A stretch of 64,000 nt of DNA from Bordetella parapertussis. Its GTDB lineage: Bacteria > Pseudomonadota > Gammaproteobacteria > Burkholderiales > Burkholderiaceae_D. The stretch lies in contig CAMBFZ010000002.1 in the NCBI GenBank assembly GCA_945866125.1, positions 1-64,000 on the forward strand, read 5' to 3'. The notes below the pieces were generated by a model that was not told the origin of the DNA, did not search any database, and saw only the letters and a list, made by a program, of their open reading frames with translations. How positions within the stretch are numbered: position 1 is the first letter of the stretch; each line of letters starts with the position of its first letter. Position numbers and translations under genes: made by a program. Shown piece after piece: positions 62,891 through 64,000 of the stretch.

Positions 62891-63336
62891 CATTTTGGCA
62901 GCCCGGACACCTTGTTACCGGCTTTGATGTTTTTGCTCTTAAACCACCCCTGATTCATTTCCAACGCATAGCGCGCCGGTTTTTTTGCGCAGTGCGCCTC
63001 CAGTGTTTGGGGCTGCATGTCCTCAATATTGATGATGCCGCCGCTCTCATCAATGAACGCTACAGACAAAGGCAGCGGCGTATTTTTCATCCACATGCAG
63101 ACCTCTCTGGCGCTGCTGAAGCGGAATACCATCCCCTCGTTTTGCCCCATTTTTTCCCGGAACATCAGGCCTTGTGCGCGCTCTTCGTCGGCGATGGCGA
63201 GTTCGGCCTGAATCAGATGAATCCCGATGTTGATCGTGGCTATTGGTAGCCGCTGCTGAGCGCTCGCCATTGGGCTGATCGGCGCCGTAGACAGCAATGA
63301 CATCAATACCAATGCGCGTAAACCTGGTTTTTTCAT
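62890..63336 (-). CDS. Exported DUF192 protein
   Basis: 148 residues. Signal peptide (ending near PMASAQQ, residue ~26), then LAIADEERAQGLMFREKMGQNEGMVF, MWMKNTPLPLSVAFID and ALEMNQGWFKSKNIKAGN: the conserved DUF192 pattern. Periplasmic, function unknown. Confidence 0.88.
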   Translation of the reverse strand: MKKPGLRALVLMSLLSTAPISPMASAQQRLPIATINIGIHLIQAELAIADEERAQGLMFREKMGQNEGMVFRFSSAREVCMWMKNTPLPLSVAFIDESGGIINIEDMQPQTLEAHCAKKPARYALEMNQGWFKSKNIKAGNKVSGLPK

Positions 63337-63412
63337 GCTTGAGCTGCTCAGTATGGAAAGGCGATAGTGTAAATCGACGCTAGACGATAAGGGGAGATTA
63401 ATTATTATTTTG

Positions 63413-63964
63413 CTAATCAGCTGGTCTCACTTCGCGCCACTCACCGGGAAGCAAGGGGTGGGAAGCCAATGAAAACGGCCCGATCGCAGATCGGATTAGC
63501 CTAAGCGTCGGTAAACCTACGGCCGCGGTCATCCTGCGCACCTGCCGGTTTTTGCCTTCAGTTAGCGTGATCGCCAGCCAGCTGGTTGGGACATGCTGGC
63601 GATGGCGTATCGGCGGATCACGCGGCCAAAGCCAGGCCGGCGCTTCAATCTGCACCGCGCGGCAGGGTAGGGTGGTGAAGTCGCCCAAATCGATGGGCGC
63701 ACGCAATTTGGACAGGGTCGAGGCATCGACGCTGCCTTCAACTTGTGCCAAATACGTTTTTTCTTTGCCCTGATCCGGATGGCTGATCGTGTGTTGCAGC
63801 AAGCCATCGTCGGTGAGCAGCATCAGGCCTTCGCTGTCGGCATCAAGCCGGCCGGCCGGATAGACGCCGGGTAGGCCGATAAAATCCGCCAATGAAGCCC
63901 GTTCGGGGTGAGCCGAAAACTGGCTCATGACCTGAAATGGCTTGTTAAAAAGAATGAGTGGCAT
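63413..63964 (-). CDS. rluE: 23S rRNA pseudouridine synthase (RluE type)
   Basis: 183 residues. LILFNKPFQVMSQF, YPAGRLDADSEGLMLLTDDG with the catalytic Asp in GRLDADSEG, LAQVEG and EGKNRQVRRMTAAVGLPTLRLIR. No S4 domain, typical of the RluE subgroup. Last complete gene in the window; the final 36 bases hold no further feature. Confidence 0.92.
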   Translation of the reverse strand: MPLILFNKPFQVMSQFSAHPERASLADFIGLPGVYPAGRLDADSEGLMLLTDDGLLQHTISHPDQGKEKTYLAQVEGSVDASTLSKLRAPIDLGDFTTLPCRAVQIEAPAWLWPRDPPIRHRQHVPTSWLAITLTEGKNRQVRRMTAAVGLPTLRLIRSAIGPFSLASHPLLPGEWREVRPAD

Positions 63965-64000
63965 GCGGGGCTTCAGCAGATAGGCAGATCAAGCAAAAAA

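Overview
The window looks like chromosomal DNA of a betaproteobacterium of the order Burkholderiales, most like Oxalobacteraceae. The evidence is the housekeeping gene order exbB-exbD-lpxK-trm112-kdsB-adk, the protein sequences (FNR2-type reductase, K+-independent H+-PPase, L28/L33 pair beside radC, rluE) and a moderate-to-high GC content. The family-level guess is inference. No insertion sequence, prophage or CRISPR array is visible, and there is one tRNA.

Region 1 (1-16897) is a catabolic island. A divergent ferredoxin-NADP reductase (cut by the window edge) is followed by at least 14 same-strand genes that match, step for step, the nicotinate pathway described biochemically in Azorhizobium, with enzymes of the type cloned from Eubacterium barkeri. 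A Tat-type nicotinamidase makes nicotinate. A Liv-type ABC importer with a fused LivH-LivM permease probably brings it in. A FAD subunit plus a fused 2[2Fe-2S]/Mo subunit hydroxylates it to 6-hydroxynicotinate. An Fe-S 6-hydroxynicotinate reductase and an enamidase-like amidohydrolase open the ring to 2-formylglutarate. After decarboxylation and oxidation to glutarate, a class III CoA-transferase and glutaryl-CoA dehydrogenase give crotonyl-CoA. No gene is recognisable for the decarboxylation and semialdehyde oxidation. The cluster also holds three genes of unknown role (one UPF0280, two DUF1185).

Region 2 (16898-27335): an extremely AT-rich spacer with three palindromes, a membrane GGDEF-EAL protein, a truncated haemoglobin, and a sulfide-oxidation module. 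In that module a SulP transporter and a DUF442-SQR fusion are divergent from a persulfide dioxygenase across a 27-bp perfect inverted repeat that contains two near-consensus promoters. A PuuD-like membrane protein and xseA follow.

Region 3 (27336-39139): envelope and core genes (exbB/exbD, lpxK, trm112, kdsB, adk, hppA, an SDR, a patatin, a barstar-like protein, purN, rsmB and a single-HKD phospholipase D protein).

Region 4 (39163-51770): a GH81 beta-1,3-glucanase lipoprotein, an MscS channel, a fatty acid desaturase, rpmG/rpmB, radC, slpA-type FKBP, ispH, and a second livHMGF set lacking its binding protein.

Region 5 (51804-64000): a low-GC gene encoding a probable OTU-like deubiquitinase with two ubiquitin-interacting motifs, the most unexpected gene of the window. 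It is followed by maiA, an FAH-family hydrolase, small exported proteins, an SDR, a formylglycine-generating-enzyme-like protein, a VOC protein, tRNA-Arg(CCT), uup, sirB1, murJ, rpsT, a DUF192 protein and rluE.

The two strongest leads are the nicotinate island, with its unassigned UPF0280 and DUF1185 genes, and the UIM-OTU protein. All assignments are from reading sequence motifs; no database search was run.
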